Source: SLRI01 sp942491185 (lineage in GTDB: Bacteria > Pseudomonadota > Alphaproteobacteria > Geminicoccales > Geminicoccaceae). Taken from it: a stretch of DNA of 64,000 nucleotides. A model generated the notes under the pieces. It worked only from the letters and a program-made list of their open reading frames with translations. It had not been told where the DNA came from and made no database searches. Below are positions 25,876 through 34,310 of the stretch, piece by piece (position 1 is the stretch's first letter; each line of letters begins with the position of its first letter). Location of the stretch: positions 1 through 64,000 of the forward strand of contig CALOAB010000004.1 in assembly GCA_942491185.1 (NCBI GenBank), read 5' to 3'. Position numbers and translations under genes: made by a program.

Positions 25876-26322
25876 TTAATTCTGCGGGATGCGCAGCATC
25901 TGCCCCGGATAGATCTTGTCCGGGTCGCTCAGCATGGGGCGGTTCGCCTCGAAGATCTCGTTGTACCTGGAGCCGTCGCCCAAAAACTTGGTGGCGATCG
26001 CCCAGAGCGTGTCACCCTTTTGCACCGTATGAAAAACCGGTTCCGAAGCTGCCTCATCGGTCGTGATGTCTTCTTCGACCTTGGCGACGCCAGCCACGTT
26101 GCCGACGGCGAGGATGACCTTTTCCTTCTCGGCCTGGGTCGCGGCGTGTCCCTTCACCTTTACCGTGTCGCCATCGACGGATATGCCGAGATCGCCGGCC
26201 TCGAGGCCGAGGTCCTTGATCTCTTTCTCGAGGGCGTCAGCCGCCGGTGGCGCTTCTGCCGCCTCCGCACCGCCGATGCCGATTGCCTTCCCCGCACTCT
26301 TGACGAAATCCCACATGCCCAT
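25876..26322 (-). CDS. kbp: BON-LysM protein, Kbp/YgaU-like
   Basis: 148 residues from ATG 26322 (MGMWDFVKSAGKAIGIGG), chosen over the upstream in-frame codon because all relatives start MG.F.FVK.AG. A BON domain spans about 35-85 (DTVKVKGHAATQAEKEKVIL, VGNVAGVAKVEEDI). A LysM domain spans about 97-147 (FHTVQKGDTLWAIATKFLGD, EANRPMLSDPDKIYPGQMLR). E. coli Kbp is a cytoplasmic K+-binding protein; a similar role is inferred from near-identical architecture. Confidence 0.9.
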   Translation of the reverse strand: MGMWDFVKSAGKAIGIGGAEAAEAPPAADALEKEIKDLGLEAGDLGISVDGDTVKVKGHAATQAEKEKVILAVGNVAGVAKVEEDITTDEAASEPVFHTVQKGDTLWAIATKFLGDGSRYNEIFEANRPMLSDPDKIYPGQMLRIPQN

Positions 26323-26584
26323 GTCTTCACTCACCCTTAAACGCACCAGCTGTCGTGCATGACCGGAATCATACTACGGCGCTCCGCCACCTGCACACAA
26401 GCACAGCTAGCCCAGATTGACCTGCCCGTATGCACAGAGACTTGCTTCAGGATGAGAATGCCGTCAAGGACACGAAAGTGATGGCGTGCGAGCGGCCTTC
26501 AAGTCGATACCAGTCATGACCGACGATGCGCAAGCCACGGCGAGATCCAATGCAACTCGGAATTGTTAGTTGAACGGCAAGAGC

Positions 26585-27640
26585 ATGAAGGGAACGGTCG
26601 AGGCATTCCTGCCCTTCGCCATCCTGCTCACGATATTCCTCCTCGGCTTCATAACGCTCCGGCCGTTCATCCCCGCGATTGTCTGGGCCCTGGTGCTGAG
26701 CATTGCTCTGGCTCCGCTGCACGAGCGGATCGAGACTGCCGCATGGGGCAATCGCAAGCTGGCGACGATCCTTGTCGCCATACTGATGATCGTGGTGCTG
26801 TTGCTGCCGATCGTCGGCTTGTCACGCGCGATTCTGGCCTTCGTTCCCGAAGCGCTGGCGTGGCTGGAGAACCTGAGCGAATCGGCGCTGAGCGAGCGGA
26901 TCACGGTGCCGGACGGCAGCTCTCTTTTGCGCGGCGATCTCGCCGCCATCTGGAACACCATCGTTGCCGACCTCGCCATTATTCAGCGACACACCGACAG
27001 CGATTTTCGGCCGCTTCTTTTATGGCTGTTGGACGAAGGCCGGCTGCTGAGCACGTTCGTGCTCGAGTTCGCTCTCGGCATCATCCTGGCCGCGTTGATC
27101 ATCAACCAGAAGCATCAGATCGCGATGGCGCTGGAGCGGCTTTTCGGCCGGCTTGCCGGCGGCTCTGGCCGCCCCGTCGCGGCCACGGCGATCGTCACCG
27201 TTCGGTCCACCGTCTACGGCATCCTCGGTGCAGCGGCGGCGCAAACAGTGGCGGCCTCGGTCATCTACATCGTCTCGGGTGTGCCACACTGGATGATGCT
27301 GTCGTTCCTGACCTTCATCCTCGCTATGGTGATGGTCGGGCCGATCCTCGTCTGGGCGCCGATCGCCGTTTGGCTGCTCATCGACGGTCAGGTCATGCTG
27401 GGGCTCTTCGTCGTCTTTTGGGGGCTCGTCGTCGTCGGCCTCACCGACAATCTCGTGCGAACCCTGGCTGTGGCCCGAACGAGCGACCTGCCCGCCAGCC
27501 TCGCGTTCCTCGGCGCCATCGGTGGCCTCCTTGCCTGGGGCGTGCTGGGTGTGTTTCTCGGCCCAGTCATCGTCGCTCTGTGCCGCCACCTCATCCTCGA
27601 ATGGGTACGCGAGAGCCGAGATGTCAGCGAGGCGACTTAA
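26585..27640 (+). CDS. AI-2E (PerM) family transporter
   Basis: A 351-residue membrane protein of the AI-2E/PerM family with about eight helices: LPFAILLTIFLLGFITLRPF, IPAIVWALVLSIALAPLHER at the N-terminus and the conserved C-terminal segments TFILAMVMVGPILVWAPIAV, LAWGVLGVFLGPVIVALCRH. ATG 26585 is used; a TTG five codons upstream is an alternative. Family members export diverse small molecules or Na+; the substrate is unknown. A strong inverted repeat follows at 27646. Confidence 0.85.
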   Translation: MKGTVEAFLPFAILLTIFLLGFITLRPFIPAIVWALVLSIALAPLHERIETAAWGNRKLATILVAILMIVVLLLPIVGLSRAILAFVPEALAWLENLSESALSERITVPDGSSLLRGDLAAIWNTIVADLAIIQRHTDSDFRPLLLWLLDEGRLLSTFVLEFALGIILAALIINQKHQIAMALERLFGRLAGGSGRPVAATAIVTVRSTVYGILGAAAAQTVAASVIYIVSGVPHWMMLSFLTFILAMVMVGPILVWAPIAVWLLIDGQVMLGLFVVFWGLVVVGLTDNLVRTLAVARTSDLPASLAFLGAIGGLLAWGVLGVFLGPVIVALCRHLILEWVRESRDVSEAT

Positions 27641-27645
27641 TGGAT

Positions 27646-27696
27646 TTCCTGATTATCTGCCATCCTCGTCCAGGGATGATGGCAGATAATCAGGAA
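27646..27696. terminator. 19-bp perfect inverted repeat after the AI-2E gene
   Basis: TTCCTGATTATCTGCCATC at 27646-27664 is repeated exactly in inverse at 27678-27696 around a 13-base loop. It begins five bases after the stop codon, as a terminator would, but there is no T-run on either strand and the stem is AT-rich for this genome. It could equally be the core of a small mobile hairpin element. Confidence 0.5.
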
Positions 27697-27814
27697 GCTA
27701 GAACATGCGCACGTCGGTGGACGCGCGCTGCCGACTGAGGTCATCTGCTATGCCTGACAGATGGACTTGGGAAATCAGACCCTGCACCTTTCAGCGATTA
27801 CGCCCTTAGACCAT

Positions 27815-28186
27815 TCAGCCGAATACCGCGAAACCCTGATCTATGCGCGCCAGGATCGCATAGGTCAGAATCCCTAGGATCGAACAGAGAAGAACCCCTC
27901 CCAGAAGAAGGTAGACCATAAGCCGACTCGTATGCATCGCGAGGCTTCCGATGGTTTGGTCAGCGTTGCGCCCTGCCTCCGAGGCGATGCAGGCGACATG
28001 GCGTTGGATGCCGTAGAGCAAGACACCAAGGGTCAGGAAAAGGCCGGTGACGACAAGGCTGATGCCGAGAAACGTCCAGCTGTGCGGCGCCCGATCCGGA
28101 ATGAAGAGGCTTGCCGTCACCAGTGCGCCGGCGGTGAAGCAAAGAGCGATGGCGCAGAGATAGACAGCCTGGAAGACGTAGACCAC
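27815..28186 (-). CDS. Small integral membrane protein
   Basis: 123 residues with four hydrophobic helices (VFQAVYLCAIALCFTAGALV, WTFLGISLVVTGLFLTLGVL, VYLLLGGVLLCSILGILTYA). The GTG at 28186 lies two bases after the stop of the upstream hydrolase gene, so the two are coupled. I recognise no family. Confidence 0.65.
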   Translation of the reverse strand: MVYVFQAVYLCAIALCFTAGALVTASLFIPDRAPHSWTFLGISLVVTGLFLTLGVLLYGIQRHVACIASEAGRNADQTIGSLAMHTSRLMVYLLLGGVLLCSILGILTYAILARIDQGFAVFG

Positions 28187-28188
28187 GC

Positions 28189-29778
28189 CTATTCCACGCT
28201 GATGGTCCCGTCGGGCAGCACGAAGCCACGTCGAGGCATGCCGGCAATGCAGCCGGTGTCCGGCGCGGCGTCCGGCTCGGCGAGGAAGGCCCTCAGGATC
28301 TCACCGGCGCAAAGATTGATCTCGCCAAGCTGGACATGCGTGCCTTCAGGGAACAGTACCATGGTCGCTCGAGGCAGAGTCTCGGCCACCAGCTCGCTTC
28401 GGATGGCCGGCGTTCGGGCGTCCAGGTCACCGGCGAGGATCAGCGTCGGCACATCGGTCGTAACATCCACGTCGGTGTCATCGGGCAGTGACGGCACCTC
28501 TGCCGCCCGGCAGAGCTCAATGTATTCCTCCAACACGGACTGGCCGTAGGCGATCGCATAGGCGCTGGCGTCGGGATCGATGATCATGTCGTCGGGCGAC
28601 GTCACGGGATCATCCGAGCAGACGACGGCCATGTGCATCAGCATTGCCGTGCCACCCCGCGTCGCCCCGCGGGAGGCGACGATGCTCGAGCCCGTCACGT
28701 CGCCCAGAACCGCAGCCGCCGAGGTCCGGCCATCGGCGACGATGGCGGCAAGGATTGCCGGAAGCGACCGGATGGCGATCTGGCCGGTCTGGAACTCGAA
28801 GATGAGCGAGGCAAGGTCGCTCTCGGTCAGCGTCAGGTCGATCTGAGTCTCAGGATCGGAGGGATCTTGATAGGTCGTCTCGATCGGGCCCTCTTCGAAC
28901 AGGTCCATCGCCTGCCCGATCAGCGCATGTACGTCGTAGGCCTCGGCGCACTTCGCATCGGCGGCGCAAAGGGCGGCGAGCTTCTCCGTGGCAACATCAG
29001 CGTCGCGCACGCGCTCCTGAACCCAGCTCCGCCGCGACAGCGAATTGGCGCCGTCGAGGATAACGGCCTCGAGACTTCCCGGGAAGTCTCGCATGAAATG
29101 CTGGCCCAGCTGGGCGCCGTAGGACGCGCCGTAATAGACGATCCGGTCATAGCCCAAGGCCTGCCGCGCTGCGTCCACGTCCGCGGCTATCCGGACGCTG
29201 TTGTACTGGGCGAGATCGATGCCAGCGCCGCGCGCCGTGTCGACGCAGGCGGCGAGGATCTGTCGACCGACCTCGAGAATTTCCACTTCGTCGAGCCCGC
29301 GTTCATGGGCGGTCCAGGGCAGGCCGTACAACTCGGGGCAGTCGAGCATCGGGGCCGCATAGCCCGCACCCCGCTGGTCAAGCAGCACGACATCCCGCTC
29401 GTCGAGAATCGGGCCAAGGAACGCGTCCGCGAACAGCATCAGGGTTTCGGGCTTGATGAAGGTGTCGCCCGGCCCGCCTGCCAGCATGAACAACGGTGCT
29501 TTCGGATCGGTCGACATGGTGGGCAGCCGAAGGAAAGCGAGGTTGATCTCGGGGCCGTCCGGCTGATCCGGGTTCTCCGGCAAAACTACGTAGCCGCAAT
29601 CTGCCCGGAGCGCTGGCGTGTCTTCGGCCTCGACGATAAAGCACTCGTCGAGCGTCTCGACGGTCGCCTGAGCCTTTGCCGGCGGGGCCGCCATCAGAGC
29701 CGCAAGAGTAATGGCGCCGGCCAATGCGACCAGAGCCGTGAATGAGGACGGAAATCGGTTGTTGGAATACTCTGTCAA
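28189..29778 (-). CDS. Secreted alpha/beta hydrolase (prolyl-aminopeptidase/TAP type)
   Basis: 529 residues. The likely start is TTG 29778; a signal peptide (LVALAGAITLAALMAAPPAKA) follows. The hydrolase fold shows the oxyanion strand LFMLAGGPGD, VVLLDQRGAGYA, the nucleophile elbow GASYG (Ser219), the acid LILAGDLDARTP and the His in FPEGTHVQLG. The cap contains paired cysteines. This is the layout of tripeptidyl- or prolyl-aminopeptidase-like enzymes, exported to the periplasm. It is followed directly by a small membrane protein. Confidence 0.85.
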   Translation of the reverse strand: MTEYSNNRFPSSFTALVALAGAITLAALMAAPPAKAQATVETLDECFIVEAEDTPALRADCGYVVLPENPDQPDGPEINLAFLRLPTMSTDPKAPLFMLAGGPGDTFIKPETLMLFADAFLGPILDERDVVLLDQRGAGYAAPMLDCPELYGLPWTAHERGLDEVEILEVGRQILAACVDTARGAGIDLAQYNSVRIAADVDAARQALGYDRIVYYGASYGAQLGQHFMRDFPGSLEAVILDGANSLSRRSWVQERVRDADVATEKLAALCAADAKCAEAYDVHALIGQAMDLFEEGPIETTYQDPSDPETQIDLTLTESDLASLIFEFQTGQIAIRSLPAILAAIVADGRTSAAAVLGDVTGSSIVASRGATRGGTAMLMHMAVVCSDDPVTSPDDMIIDPDASAYAIAYGQSVLEEYIELCRAAEVPSLPDDTDVDVTTDVPTLILAGDLDARTPAIRSELVAETLPRATMVLFPEGTHVQLGEINLCAGEILRAFLAEPDAAPDTGCIAGMPRRGFVLPDGTISVE

Positions 29779-29799
29779 AGCGATACCCGTGGGATACTA

Positions 29800-30060
29800 G
29801 TGCTCATCTACGACGACATCGACGTGGAACTCGCGATCACCGACCGGGTGGCCGGTGATGCAGTCCGGGGATTTCGTGGAGGAGGGGCCGACGGAGGGCC
29901 GTTTTCTCCGCCGCCACCCACCCCTACACGCGACCGCTTCTGGCCGCGACGCCGGACCTCGATGCCGCGCTACGGGCGCGGGAAGCCGAGGCGCTGTCCA
30001 ACCCGCAACGCGGCGACCGGCCCCACGCGCCCCGCGGCGACTGTTCGGGCGGGACCGCCG
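29800..30060 (+). pseudogene. Remnant of an oligopeptide-type ABC transporter ATPase, C-terminal end, two frameshifts
   Basis: Three frames in succession spell the end of a DppD/OppD-like ATPase: LIYDDIDVELAITDRVA, then VMQSGDFVEEGPTE, then AVFSAATHPYTRPLLAATPD and LDAALRAREAEALSN. DRVAVM..G..VEEGPT..VF....HPYTR.LL is diagnostic for the family. The Walker motifs and all earlier parts are absent and two indels break the remainder, so this is an old fragment. Confidence 0.75.
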
Positions 30061-30062
30061 GC

Positions 30063-30551
30063 TCAGCGCAGCTTCTCGAAATAGGTGACCGAGCCATCAG
30101 CCTCCACGTCGCAGACGTAGTTGCCGTCCGAGAACTCCATGATGAGTTCGTAGGCGCCGGGCTTAAGAGCCGTGGTTTCCACGATGTCGCCCGACCCCAG
30201 CAGCATGTCGTTGCAGGCGGAGGCCTGCTTTCGGCTCGGCTTGCCGCTGTCGGCGGCGGCGTTCTCCGCAGTTCGCACCCACTTGAAACGATCGTGGGAA
30301 TCGAAGCGGCACTTGAACGCGACGTCGCCGCTGTTCGACTCGTAGGTCCCTTCAGCGTTGTGAGCGCCGTGCTTGATCTTGCGCAGGTCGCCCATGGAAA
30401 TGGTGCGCGGGTTGACGTCGAATTCGGCCGAGGCTTCGCCCTGGCAATAGCGCAGCATGTCGCGCTCGGCGACCTTGTCCTTTGCCAGGGCAGGAACGGC
30501 TGCTGCGGCGAGAACGGCGCCGACGAGGCCGGCGGCGAAGGTGCGATGCAT
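30063..30551 (-). CDS. Secreted protein with a two-cysteine module
   Basis: 162 residues: signal peptide (AAGLVGAVLAAAAVPALA), then a two-cysteine segment (YCQGEASAEFDVNPRTISMG ... VAFKCRFDSHDRFKWV) resembling those in the proteins at 15616 and 23832. A second half has its own Cys pair (ASACNDMLLGSGDIVE, NYVCDVEADG). The function is unknown. It converges with the ABC ATPase remnant. Confidence 0.7.
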   Translation of the reverse strand: MHRTFAAGLVGAVLAAAAVPALAKDKVAERDMLRYCQGEASAEFDVNPRTISMGDLRKIKHGAHNAEGTYESNSGDVAFKCRFDSHDRFKWVRTAENAAADSGKPSRKQASACNDMLLGSGDIVETTALKPGAYELIMEFSDGNYVCDVEADGSVTYFEKLR

Positions 30552-30671
30552 CTTTTCTTTCCCTTAAGCTGTCAGATGTGGACTGCGGCTGATGAGATAC
30601 CGATACCGCATGTGCTTTAGCCTGGATTTTCGAAGCGATTTGACTCAGGACTCACGCTTGAGCGGTCATTT

Positions 30672-31006
30672 TGATCAGCCCCCAGCGACTGGTCCAGGTT
30701 GAATGTTAGTGCATGGGTGGATTCGCCGCCGAGCTGGATGGTCGGCGTAGCGGAGTAGAGCCGAACGGCCAGCATGGCGGAACGATCGTTTCGGGAGCTG
30801 GGGGCCGGTATGCCGGGCTCATGCGAGCGGATGGTGTTGAAGTGGCGACGCCATTCCTCGATGAGCGCTCGGGCCTCCTTGACGGAATCGAGGATCTCGC
30901 CGTCGAGCAGCTCGTCGCGGAAACGGGCATTGACTGACCCGATTTAGCCGTCCCACGCCATCTCGGGTTTTCCTCATTCCTGAGCTTAGGGATGGACCAA
31001 TTCACA
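30672..31006 (-). mobile_element. Internally deleted IS3-family element
   Basis: On the minus strand the segment begins with the IS left end TGTGAATTGGTCCATCCC (31006 downward; the 10209 end is nearly the same). Within about 70 bases it jumps to the last quarter of OrfB, and ends near TGATCAGCCCCCAG (30672), the expected right end. About 335 bases remain of an element normally near 1.2 kb. It could still be moved in trans if both ends are functional. Confidence 0.6.
30706..30937 (-). pseudogene. IS3-family OrfB transposase, C-terminal fragment
   Basis: Encodes NARFRDELLDGEILDSVKEA and IEEWRRHFNTIRSHE, the DDE transposase C-terminal segment including the last catalytic-region helix. After a frameshift near 30820 the conserved ending YRPPAPETIVPP ... 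NPPMH appears in the next frame to the stop at 30706. Both the truncation and the shift make it inactive. Confidence 0.75.
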
Positions 31007-31072
31007 GGGGGAGGGTCAAAGCGCGACGGAACCCGCGCACGCCGCCGGAGACCTCGGCGCCCCGAGTTGCGC

Positions 31073-32170
31073 TCAGGGCTCGAAGTAGGTGCGCAGCGAC
31101 GCCTGCCAGTCGGCGCTGCGGAGATGCACGAGCAAGGCGCGGTTCAGGGGCTCGCGCAACTCGCTGCCTGGTGGCAGCGCGATACCGTAGTCCTGGCGCG
31201 CGAAGGTCCAGGGCAGCAACTCAAGGTCCGCCGCGAACTTGGTGTTGACGAGGTAGGTCAAGATCGGTGCGTCCTGCACGAACGCCTGGATACGCCCAGC
31301 AGCGAGCGCCGCCAGGCCGTCATGCGTGCTCGTGAAGCCGACGGCGCTGATATCGCGGTCGAAGAGGAAGCCGGCGCTGGTCGAGCCTTCGACGGTTCCC
31401 GTCTCAACGCGGCGGAGATCGAAAACGTCGTCAAGGGAGCTGCCGAGCTTGCTCAAGGTCAAGGTGGAGGCGATCGTCGCGGTGAAGCTCGACAGGACGA
31501 CGAGCGAGACGAACATCCAAAGCAACGCGACAATCCGGCCACCGAGCGTCCTGGGCGCCTTGTCGCCGTAGCCCACGGTCGTCATCGTCACAGCCGACCA
31601 CCAAAACGCGCTGCCGAGGCCGGCATGCGGAGGGCCACCGAACATCTCGCTGTTGCCGCGGCGCTCGAACAGCCAGACGACGAAACCGGACACGAAAAGG
31701 ACGAGCACGAGACCGCCAACGACGTAAAGGAACTCGATCGAGGCAAAGCCCTCGGCCACTCTCAGCCAGTGCTCGCCCGTGCCTTCCTGCGGCACTGCCA
31801 CGCCCAGGCCCGTGGTGTAGAAGGGATGGCTGAAGTCGACCGCTTCCTCGCGCTCCGCGGTGGTCGTGATGGCGGCTACCGCGGCGTCTATCTCGCCCGC
31901 GACGAGCGACGGCAGCAGCTCCGCGAAGGGCCGTTCCTCCAGTACGAACTCGACCTCCAGCATCGTGGCCAGGTCGCGCCACAAGTTTATGCCGAGGCCA
32001 TGCCACTCGCCGTCCGCGTCCTGCATGGCGAACGGCGGCGCGAGCGTCGTGCCGACGCGCAGAGGCTCACGCTCGGGCGCCTCCTGCGCGGCGACTCCGC
32101 TGGCCAGGACGAACGCGACGAGAAGGACGACGCCGAGGCATCCGACGCGCGCGAGGCCGTTTTTGCTCAT
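31073..32170 (-). CDS. Ionotropic glutamate receptor-type potassium channel (GluR0-like)
   Basis: 365 residues from ATG 32170 (GGAGA upstream). Domain order: signal peptide (1-28); first ligand lobe (36-130; LRVGTTLAPPFAMQDADGEW); membrane helix 146-168; pore loop with the K+ selectivity filter TVGYGD (198-203) in SAVTMTTVGYGDKAP; membrane helix 211-233; second ligand lobe to the end (GTVEGSTSAGFLF, ALPPGSELREPLNRAL). This is the layout of prokaryotic GluR0 channels: a periplasmic amino-acid clamshell gating a K+ pore. The ligand is unknown. Confidence 0.9.
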   Translation of the reverse strand: MSKNGLARVGCLGVVLLVAFVLASGVAAQEAPEREPLRVGTTLAPPFAMQDADGEWHGLGINLWRDLATMLEVEFVLEERPFAELLPSLVAGEIDAAVAAITTTAEREEAVDFSHPFYTTGLGVAVPQEGTGEHWLRVAEGFASIEFLYVVGGLVLVLFVSGFVVWLFERRGNSEMFGGPPHAGLGSAFWWSAVTMTTVGYGDKAPRTLGGRIVALLWMFVSLVVLSSFTATIASTLTLSKLGSSLDDVFDLRRVETGTVEGSTSAGFLFDRDISAVGFTSTHDGLAALAAGRIQAFVQDAPILTYLVNTKFAADLELLPWTFARQDYGIALPPGSELREPLNRALLVHLRSADWQASLRTYFEP

Positions 32171-32313
32171 GAGTGTCTCCGTTGCCTTCAAGCACGCCAC
32201 TAGAGCGGCCGCCTCAGGCCTCGCTTTCGGCGTGAATGTAGTCGGATCGCACAAGAGCCGCGACGGCGGGTCTCGGCGAGTGGGCGGGACGGGTACCGGG
32301 TCAGGTGCTCTAG

Positions 32314-32544
32314 CGCAATGTCGCGTTCGACGCCGACCGGGAAGCGCTCAAGCGCTGCAATGATCTCGAGGTTCTGCATCATCATTGTTGGGAAGCGGAA
32401 ACCGCACTCGGCAAGGGCCGCTGCGATGTGCGGATCGCCACTTCGGCCGAGTGCAATGATCGTTGCCATGCGCACCTCGTCGATGGGACGACGCAGTGCA
32501 TGGAGCATGGCGATCTTCAGACGACTGGCCCCGAGCTGGGGCAC
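32314..32544 (-). CDS. HEAT-repeat-like fragment, doubtful
   Basis: A minus frame encodes IDEVRMATIIALGRSGDPHI, AAALAECGF and NLEIIAALERFPVGV, which looks like one or two HEAT/PBS-lyase-type helical repeats. No ribosome site or complete fold is visible, and the region upstream (above 32560) is a strange poly-G tract, so it is probably the relic of a larger gene. Confidence 0.3.
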
Positions 32545-32619
32545 TCAGTCACTTTGAAAACCGGCGGGAGGTTGGCCGGCTATGTCCTTTGGGCCAGGGA
32601 CATACACGCGCTTGGGTTG

Positions 32620-32870
32620 GGGGCGGTTTAGGCGGGGTGGAAAAAGCGGGGTGGAGAACACAAAGGGGGGGGTGGGAAGGCGGCTGCCGAACCCCGTGAG
32701 GTCGACGGGGGGGTGGCGGGGGACCTCCCCGGTCGGCCCTAGAGTGGGTTTGGGGGGGGGAGACGGGGCGGGGAGGGGGCGGCCGGCCGGGTTTTCTTAT
32801 GATCGGAACCGTAGCGGGGGGGCTGAAGCTGCGGGGGGGCGCGCGGGAGGCCGTGCGGATGGCGCTGAGA
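32620..32870. repeat. Dense poly-G region on the plus strand
   Basis: Within about 250 bases the plus strand carries many G runs of four to ten (GGGGGGGGTGGG near 32667, GGGGGGG near 32708, a run of ten near 32752, GGGGGGG near 32815). No gene is visible. The region could form G-quadruplexes in vivo. It also looks like a place where base calling or assembly may have failed. Confidence 0.5.
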
Positions 32871-32883
32871 CTCGCGGGCGGCC

Positions 32884-33045
32884 ATGATGGTCCAGGCGGC
32901 AACGCTCTACGCCATGCCCAGTCGGGTGGTGGTCCCGTGGGCTGATGAATCGCCATTCTGGCTCGATGAAGCGCGTCAGCTGGAAATCCTGGTGAGACTC
33001 GCAGTCGCCTGGCTGGTGATCGCGGGAATCATCCGACGTCGGTGA
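32884..33045 (+). CDS. Possible 53-residue single-helix membrane protein
   Basis: The ORF encodes MMVQAATLYAMPSRVVVPWA, an acidic middle (DESPFWLDEARQLE) and a C-terminal hydrophobic helix ending in Arg residues (ILVRLAVAWLVIAGIIRRR). The helix with a positive tail is plausible for a small inner-membrane protein, but the ribosome site is weak and no relatives are recognised. Confidence 0.3.
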   Translation: MMVQAATLYAMPSRVVVPWADESPFWLDEARQLEILVRLAVAWLVIAGIIRRR

Positions 33046-33087
33046 GAAAAGGCACGCTAAACGACCACGTCGATGCGCTTGATGGAA

Positions 33088-33140
33088 GATGGCCGACTGT
33101 TCGGTCAGTATCCGAAAATGGGACAGTCGGCCCTTGCCAT
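33088..33140. terminator. Inverted repeat downstream of the integrase gene
   Basis: GGCCGACTGT (33091-33100) pairs with ACAGTCGGCC (33123-33132), and pairing extends outward imperfectly (GATGG/CCATC). It lies 15 bases beyond the integrase stop. It may be a factor-independent terminator without a clear T-run, or part of an attachment site. Confidence 0.4.
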
Positions 33141-33146
33141 CTTACT

Positions 33147-34310
33147 TTATTCAGATGAGACGCGCGGCACGATACTTCCGCCGACGAAAGCTGCCCAGTT
33201 CTCCATCAGGCGCCGTCGCTTTTCGAGGAGATCGCCACGGGCATAGGCTGCTTCTGCCTTGTCCCTGAGCTGATGAGCCAGCGCCGCTTCGATCACCTCG
33301 CGCGGGTGAGCGGTCGTCTCGCCGGCCCAGTCGCGGAACGTAGAGCGGAAGCCGTGAACTGTAAGATCGGAGCGACCCATGCGCTTGAGAACGGCAGCCA
33401 GGGTCATGTCGGAGAGCGCGACATCTGACTTGGTGGGGCTCGGGAACACCAAAGTGTCGGGCGCTGCGGGCTTCCCGAGCAGTTCAAGCGCCAGCGGAAC
33501 GAGCGGCACGCGATGGTCCTTGCCGGCCTTCATCCGATGGCCAGGGACGACCCAAAGGCCGTTGGTCAAGTCGACCTCGCCCCAGGTCATGCCACGTACT
33601 TCGCCAGAACGGGCGGCGGTCAGGATCGCGAACGCCAGTGCTCGGGGACCGGTGCCCACCCGCTGCATCAGTGCTGCGAAAAAGCCGGGAGCTTCCGTCC
33701 ACGGCAAGGCCGAGAAATGCCTGACGCGATGGATCTTGCTCGGCTTCGGCAGCAGGTTCTCCAGATGCCCCTTCCAGGTGGCCGGGTTGACCGCGAATCG
33801 GCCCTGCAGGGTCATGGCGTAGCTCAGCACCGCCTCGATCCGCTGCCGGACGCGCACGGCGGTCTCGGTCTTGGTTGTCCAGATCGGCTTGAGCACGTTC
33901 AAGACATCTTCGGTCGTGATGCTGACCACATCTCGATCGCCCAGGCTGGGGAACACGTAAGTCTGGAGCGTGCTCGGCCATTGGCCGGCGTGCTTGCTGT
34001 TCCGCCACTCTACCCGCTTGCTCGCGATCAGCGCCTCGGCCGCGGCGCGGAAGGTGAGCACTTCCGGTGCTGCGCGCTTGGGCTCCTCGCCGGCCTTGAC
34101 GGCCCGCCGCTGCTCGCGCGCCTTGTCTCGCGCCGCGGCGAGCCCGACCTCTGGATATGCCCCCAACCCGATATCCCGACGACGGCCGTCGCGCTGCACG
34201 CGCAGCACCCAGGAGCGACTGCCTGACCGTTGCACGAGCAGCGACAAGCCTTCGCCATCTGAGTGGCGCCCGGCCTTGGCCGCTCTGATCGCCCGGTCGG
34301 TCAGCGGCAT
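33147..34310 (-). CDS. P4-type tyrosine integrase (DUF4102 N-terminus)
   Basis: 387 residues. The N-terminal DUF4102 arm-binding domain reads LTDRAIRAAKAGRHSDGEGL and SWVLRVQRDGRRRDIGLGAY. A core-binding domain spans about 90-190. The catalytic domain has Arg in ILTAARSGEVRGMTW, the His-x-x-Arg box VHGFRSTFRDW and the nucleophile Tyr in EAAYARGDL. The length is complete and no catalytic residue is missing. Such integrases insert genomic islands at tRNA 3' ends, but no other island genes flank it clearly. Confidence 0.9.
   Translation of the reverse strand: MPLTDRAIRAAKAGRHSDGEGLSLLVQRSGSRSWVLRVQRDGRRRDIGLGAYPEVGLAAARDKAREQRRAVKAGEEPKRAAPEVLTFRAAAEALIASKRVEWRNSKHAGQWPSTLQTYVFPSLGDRDVVSITTEDVLNVLKPIWTTKTETAVRVRQRIEAVLSYAMTLQGRFAVNPATWKGHLENLLPKPSKIHRVRHFSALPWTEAPGFFAALMQRVGTGPRALAFAILTAARSGEVRGMTWGEVDLTNGLWVVPGHRMKAGKDHRVPLVPLALELLGKPAAPDTLVFPSPTKSDVALSDMTLAAVLKRMGRSDLTVHGFRSTFRDWAGETTAHPREVIEAALAHQLRDKAEAAYARGDLLEKRRRLMENWAAFVGGSIVPRVSSE

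Noticed and set aside
32200..32312. Second TA-flanked element (GAGC ... GCTC) like the one at 51.6 kb
   Set aside because: Both ends have TA-GAGC, but beyond four bases the arms agree at only about half of positions, and a helical coding frame seems to run across one end.
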